Assembly (NCBI GenBank): GCA_012270355.1
Contig: JAAXIL010000142.1
Location: forward strand, 7,375 to 15,984
Direction of reading: 5' to 3'
DNA from: Psychrobacter sp.
GTDB taxonomy: Bacteria > Pseudomonadota > Gammaproteobacteria > Pseudomonadales > Moraxellaceae
DNA length: 8,610 nucleotides
Each line of letters opens with the position of its first letter. Positions within the stretch are counted from its first letter, which is position 1. A program made the position numbers and the translations under genes. The notes below the pieces were generated by a model. That model had not been told where the DNA came from. It did no database searches and saw only the letters and a list, made by a program, of their open reading frames with translations. This document shows positions 6,780-8,610 of the stretch, in pieces.

Positions 6780-6932
6780 GCGTTGTGGTTTTGGATTTTT
6801 TAATAAGCATAGCAACTATCAAATATTTCCACCAAATAAATATACCCACTAAAAAGGTCAACTAATAATCAATAAGCGATGGTGATAAACGAGTAACATC
6901 AGGGTAGTGTTGCTTGCAAATCTTATCTAGCC

Positions 6933-6961
6933 GTGTCACAAAAAAACTGGCACAATTTTTT
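6933..6961 (+). terminator. Weak terminator-like hairpin upstream of lolA
   Basis: GTGTCA and TGGCAC (one G-U pair) flank a 9-nt A-rich loop and are followed by AA and six T. There is no gene to end here beyond readthrough from rpmA. It could be a backup terminator or chance. Confidence 0.25.
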
Positions 6962-6971
6962 GCATGGAGTG

Positions 6972-7007
6972 AGGGCGGTATGTTGCTGTTTAGTTGATAA
7001 CCGCCCT
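6972..7007. repeat. 8-bp GC-rich inverted repeat in the lolA leader
   Basis: AGGGCGGT (6972-6979) and ACCGCCCT (7000-7007) flank a 20-nt AT-rich segment and stand out in AT-rich surroundings. The repeat ends 35 nt before the lolA start and has no T-run. It could be an operator or a leader hairpin. Confidence 0.45.
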
Positions 7008-7031
7008 TATTATTGATTTTGAATAAATGAT

Positions 7032-7035
7032 AGGA
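7032..7035 (+). promoter_or_regulatory. Ribosome binding site deciding the lolA start
   Basis: AGGA lies 7 nt before ATG 7043 but only 1 nt before the in-frame ATG 7037. The downstream ATG is therefore the likely start. Confidence 0.7.
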
Positions 7036-7042
7036 CATGGGT

Positions 7043-7738
7043 ATGAAGCCTTTAAAAACACTGACTAACAAAACATTGACAAGTACCTTGATGGCTGTGG
7101 CTTTGGTTGCCAGCCCAGTCGCTATGCTGACTGTCGCCCAAACAGCAACTGCGGCTACTGCTGCCGATAATTTGACCGCTGCCAAACGCCTAAATGATTT
7201 GCTTAAAAATACCAAAAGCATGACCGCAAGTTTTACCCAAACCACCAAAGGAGCGAGTGGTGGCAAATTGTCGGCTCAAAATGGCACGTTCAAAGGCACG
7301 ATGCATGTTGAACGACCGAGTAAATTCCGCTGGAACATCACCTCACCCTCTGAGCAGTTGATTGTGGCAAATGGCAGTACGCTTTGGATATACGACAAAG
7401 ATTTAGAGCAAGCCACAAAGCAAAATGCTGATACACAAATGGGCAATACCCCTGCCTTATTACTGTCGGGTGACCCAAGCAAAATCGCCAAAAATTTCAA
7501 AATCACTCAGCCAAATGGCGATAAAAACTATTATGTGCTGTATCCGAAGTCCAGCAATGCAAACTTCAAAAGTCTATCGGTCAGCTTTAGTGGTGGCAAA
7601 CCAGTCATGATGGTGTTGAATGATTCGCTTGGACAAACCACCAGCATCAAGTTTTCGAACATTAAGCTTAATTCAGGCATTTCTGATAGCCAGTTTAAAT
7701 TTACACCACCAAAAGGGGTGGATGTCATCTCACAATAA
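7043..7738 (+). CDS. lolA: Outer-membrane lipoprotein carrier protein LolA
   Basis: Periplasmic chaperone that takes lipoproteins released by the LolCDE transporter and hands them to LolB at the outer membrane. The product is 231 residues from ATG 7043. It has a Sec signal peptide: a basic start (MKPLKTLTNKTL), a hydrophobic core, and an Ala-rich end with likely cleavage near residue 41. There is no lipobox, as expected for a soluble carrier. The mature part shows LolA hallmarks: MTASFTQT, GTMHVERPSKFRWNI, SPSEQLIVANGSTLWIYD and an internal LLSGDPSKI. A start at 7037 would add two residues but leaves the ribosome site too close. It is bounded by the rpmA terminator upstream and its own strong terminator downstream, so it is probably monocistronic. 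Confidence 0.95.
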   Translation: MKPLKTLTNKTLTSTLMAVALVASPVAMLTVAQTATAATAADNLTAAKRLNDLLKNTKSMTASFTQTTKGASGGKLSAQNGTFKGTMHVERPSKFRWNITSPSEQLIVANGSTLWIYDKDLEQATKQNADTQMGNTPALLLSGDPSKIAKNFKITQPNGDKNYYVLYPKSSNANFKSLSVSFSGGKPVMMVLNDSLGQTTSIKFSNIKLNSGISDSQFKFTPPKGVDVISQ

Positions 7739-7831
7739 CTTGGCACTTAAGCTTTGGTAGTTGCCTCACTTCAAAACCTTCGCTGCTACCAAGCGTCAAA
7801 AAGTAAAAAGGTTTTAAAAGCTCTCTTATAC

Positions 7832-7871
7832 CACCCAAACGATATCAGTCGTTTGGGTGTTTTATTTTTTT
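7832..7871 (+). terminator. Strong rho-independent terminator of lolA
   Basis: CACCCAAACGA (7832-7842) pairs perfectly over 11 bp with TCGTTTGGGTG (7849-7859) around the loop TATCAG, followed by a T-rich run to 7871. It lies about 94 nt after the lolA stop. Confidence 0.92.
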
Positions 7872-7902
7872 AGCTCAATGTTAATTTTGTTGATAAATAC
7901 GG

Positions 7903-7932
7903 TTGTATTGGCAGGGCTTGGTCAGGTATAGT
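7903..7932 (+). promoter_or_regulatory. Candidate promoter of the DUF4230 gene
   Basis: TTGTAT (7903-7908), an 18-bp spacer, and TATAGT (7927-7932) lie just after the lolA terminator. Transcription would begin near 7940, only about 18 nt before the ATC codon discussed for the next gene, or about 66 nt before its TTG. Confidence 0.35.
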
Positions 7933-8005
7933 CGTTTTTTTGACTTGCTAATCTGCCATCTCCAATTCTACTCCTAAATCCTCGCCAAAGACGTCTCTTA
8001 AGTGG

Positions 8006-8610
8006 TTGGTTTGGTTGCTCATTCTCGGGCTTATTGCGTTGGCAATTTGGGCAGGTTTTTTATATCAAAAAATTCAAGAAGAGCCTGATATCGAGGTAGT
8101 AACTCGAGATGGTGTGATTACCGAAATTCAAGAAATGAGCCGATTGCAAACGGTCGGCTATAGCGTGGACACCATTATTACCACGCAAAAACAAGGCAAC
8201 TGGTATGCCCTGTGGCAAGATGAACAAAAGGGCTTGTTTGTGGCTCATGGGCGGGTGTTGGCAGGCGTGGATTTGCAAAAGCTCACGCCAGCAGATGTGA
8301 CGGTCGCTCCCAAAGCCGATTTACCCATCAATGAGGATGGCGAGCCGCAGGTGACTTCCGATGCAGATTTAAATATCACCATAAACTTACCCGCTGCTGA
8401 AATCTTTGAGGTCTTTTTAGAAGACATTGAGGTCTATGATATGCAGACGGGGCTGTTTAATCTGATGCAGCCAGACTCGGGCATGTTTAAACAAGCTCAA
8501 GTGTCAGGCAAAGCTGAAGTATTGGCAAAAGCCTGTGAAGGCGATGTGCTAGAGATGGCAACCGAAAATGCTCAGCGTCAAGTGCAAAGCTTGTTTGCGA
8601 TGACGGGGGC
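8006..8610 (+). CDS. DUF4230 domain-containing membrane-anchored protein, 3' end cut by window
   Basis: Protein of unknown function with one N-terminal membrane helix (LVWLLILGLIALAIW) and a large domain after it. DUF4230 features read from the translation are RLQTVGYSVDTIIT near the start of the domain, LFVAHGRVLAGVDLQKL, ITINLPAAEIFEVFLED, VYDMQTGLFN, and a C-terminal helix beginning with an Ala-Cys-Glu-like element (LAKACEGDVLEMATENAQRQ). The frame is open from 7952 to the window edge. The start is uncertain: there is no in-frame ATG or GTG before the membrane helix. TTG 8006 is the first conventional start, but it lacks a ribosome site. From the in-frame ATC at 7958 the translation (SNSTPKSSPKTSLKW) looks like a normal basic cytoplasmic tail, so the true N-terminus may be there. 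The gene sits after the lolA terminator, so it is probably a separate unit. Confidence 0.8.
   Translation, partial: MVWLLILGLIALAIWAGFLYQKIQEEPDIEVVTRDGVITEIQEMSRLQTVGYSVDTIITTQKQGNWYALWQDEQKGLFVAHGRVLAGVDLQKLTPADVTVAPKADLPINEDGEPQVTSDADLNITINLPAAEIFEVFLEDIEVYDMQTGLFNLMQPDSGMFKQAQVSGKAEVLAKACEGDVLEMATENAQRQVQSLFAMTG

Larger units (their letters stand above)
6700..7042. other. Intergenic region between rpmA and lolA
   Basis: No gene is supported. It holds an AT-rich hairpin (6712-6732), the rpmA terminator (6749-6779), a weak terminator-like hairpin (6933-6961), an 8-bp inverted repeat in the lolA leader (6972-7007) and the lolA ribosome site. The stretch 6780-6930 is AT-rich with no clear signal. 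I could not place the lolA promoter; TTGCTG (6983-6988) with TTATTA (7007-7012) at 18 bp is a weak candidate. Confidence 0.5.

Noticed and set aside
6948..6964. Sigma54-like promoter TGGCAC...TTGCA upstream of lolA
   Set aside because: The distance between the GG and GC elements is 11 nt instead of the near-invariant 10, and the same bases are explained by the 3' arm and T-run of a hairpin.
7037..7042. Earlier ATG of lolA at 7037
   Set aside because: The AGGA ribosome site would be only 1 nt away; ATG 7043 has normal spacing.
6862..7266. A 134-codon minus-strand reading frame across the start of lolA and its leader
   Set aside because: More than half is antisense to the lolA signal peptide region, which explains its Ala/Val-rich part. 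The remaining C-terminal part resembles no family I know, and there is no ribosome site.
7878..7931. Short reading frame of 17 codons between the lolA terminator and the DUF4230 gene
   Set aside because: No ribosome site, not in frame with DUF4230, and too short to support as a leader peptide.

Overview
The window looks like ordinary chromosome from a gammaproteobacterium, most likely a member of the Moraxellaceae (Moraxella/Psychrobacter-like). This rests on the divergent ispB / rplU-rpmA arrangement, the protein sequences of the two ribosomal proteins, LolA and IspB, and a moderate GC content. The species assignment is inference.

Layout. Positions 1-2418 (minus strand) hold most of an RND efflux transporter of the AcrB/MexB type, cut by the left edge. 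It is preceded by its lipoprotein adaptor (AcrA/MexA type, 2492-4000, minus). No outer-membrane channel gene and no adjacent TetR-type regulator are visible. A 331-bp spacer (4001-4331) carries a minus-strand terminator and a 10-bp inverted repeat. Next comes ispB (4332-5393, minus), the polyprenyl diphosphate synthase that makes the quinone side chain. A 538-bp divergent region (5394-5931) holds the candidate ispB promoter, a strong sigma70-like promoter for rplU, and a long rplU leader. rplU (L21) and rpmA (L27) follow on the plus strand, separated by an unusually large gap and closed by a clear terminator. lolA (outer-membrane lipoprotein carrier, plus) follows with its own terminator. The right end holds the 5' part of a DUF4230 membrane-anchored protein.

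The most notable non-coding signal is a pair of related palindromic elements in opposite orientation on either side of rplU. Copy A (5806-5888) lies in the rplU leader. Copy B (6244-6350) starts on the base after the rplU stop codon. They match at about 59 of 74 aligned positions when one is reverse-complemented, and each has its own terminal inverted repeats. They account for much of the long leader and for the wide rplU-rpmA gap. They look like a non-autonomous repeat (MITE-like or REP-like), and in one transcript they could pair with each other around rplU. A second oddity is that the DUF4230 gene has no ATG or GTG before its membrane anchor; only ATC or TTG codons are available.

Functionally the window is a set of housekeeping genes (ribosome assembly, quinone synthesis, lipoprotein trafficking) next to a multidrug efflux operon. 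I see no phage, CRISPR, toxin-antitoxin or defence genes and no complete insertion sequence.
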